DNA from: Thermodesulfatator sp.
GTDB taxonomy: Bacteria; Desulfobacterota; Thermodesulfobacteria; Thermodesulfobacteriales; Thermodesulfobacteriaceae
Direction of reading: 5' to 3'
Length of the DNA stretch: 5,066 nt
Assembly: GCA_027036915.1 (NCBI GenBank)
Contig: JALWCD010000015.1
Span: 1-5,066 of the forward strand
Positions 4,799 through 5,066 of this stretch are shown here, piece by piece. Made by a program: the position numbers and the translations under genes. Positions within the stretch are counted from its first letter, which is position 1. Every line of letters starts with the position of its first letter. Below the pieces are notes generated by a model that was given only the letters and a program-made list of their open reading frames with translations, searched no databases and had not been told where the DNA came from.

Positions 4799-5066
4799 GG
4801 TACTTCTGAGCATTCCGGGGAACCCACCAGCGTTCAAGATTGTAGGAGATGCCGATGGGGGCGGGTTTTATTCCCCGGAAACGTTTGTGAATGCAGGGAA
4901 GGGCCATGGGCACATAAAGAAAGGTGTAGGGCTGGTCCTCGGCCAGGATTTCCTGAAAACGGTCGTAGATCTTTTTACGTTTTTTTCGGTCGAAGGTCCG
5001 GCGGCCCTCCTCGAGCAGGCGGTCCACCTCCGGGTTGGCGTAGGCGCCGAAGTTTAGTCCCGGGGG
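4788..5066 (-). CDS. ABC transporter family 5 substrate-binding protein (oligopeptide/dipeptide type), C-terminal end
   Basis: The frame is open through the right edge; the GTG at 5027 is internal. The visible 92 residues start PPGLNFGAYANPEVDRLLEEG, the usual lead-in of DppA/OppA-type lipoproteins (N-x-G-x-Y-x-NPEVD-x-LL). They continue through RKKRKKIYDRFQEILAEDQP and YTFLYVP to a C-terminus with YNLERWWVP. In this family the periplasmic protein captures peptides, nickel or sugars for an ABC permease; the ligand cannot be told from the C-terminus. The signal peptide and most of the protein lie beyond the window. The gene ends with TAA at 4790-4788, overlapping the last 11 nt of the converging membrane-protein gene. 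Confidence 0.88.
   Translation of the reverse strand, partial: PPGLNFGAYANPEVDRLLEEGRRTFDRKKRKKIYDRFQEILAEDQPYTFLYVPMALPCIHKRFRGIKPAPIGISYNLERWWVPRNAQKYLMP

Overview
The window is GC-rich, densely coded bacterial chromosome. It holds four complete protein genes of recognisable family, one complete unrecognised membrane-protein gene, one tRNA gene, and a partial gene at each edge. A TtuA-type tRNA 2-thiolase (the enzyme behind 2-thio-T54, a heat-stabilising tRNA modification) and an E. coli-type SpeE lying directly behind a SpeD homologue suggest a thermophilic bacterium. A Thermodesulfobacteriota-like lineage is my guess; I could not test it. I see no insertion sequence, CRISPR array or phage gene.

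Layout. Left edge (+): the C-terminal part of an SbcC/Rad50-type SMC ATPase. It meets head-on, with a 6-nt gap, a leftward group reading tRNA-Pro(GGG), a SpeD-family gene and speE. The tRNA has a good sigma70-type promoter. No separate promoter is visible for speD, so the polyamine genes may be transcribed behind the tRNA. Rightward from the same intergenic gap runs a tight operon: a YihY/BrkB-family membrane protein with a C-terminal winged-helix-like tail, ttuA, and a small four-helix membrane protein of unknown function. That operon overlaps, tail to tail, the 3' end of a leftward gene for a family 5 (oligopeptide/dipeptide-type) ABC transporter substrate-binding protein, cut by the right edge.

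Most notable point: the SpeD-family protein keeps the fold signatures of class 1b S-adenosylmethionine decarboxylase, including the IHTWPE-NGYAAVD block. However, the Glu-Ser self-cleavage site that creates the pyruvoyl cofactor is Asp-Ala, and the catalytic Cys is Ala. It should be unable to make the cofactor, yet it is an intact frame with a strong ribosome binding site and is translationally coupled (4-nt overlap) to an apparently functional speE. It may be a regulatory partner (prozyme-like) or a repurposed SpeD fold.

Second point: the 72-nt gap between the tRNA and the YihY gene appears to hold two back-to-back promoters whose -35 boxes are the two strands of the same 7 bp (TTGTCAA/TTGACAA). 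The rightward promoter lies so close to the ATG that the YihY-ttuA transcript should be leaderless or nearly so.
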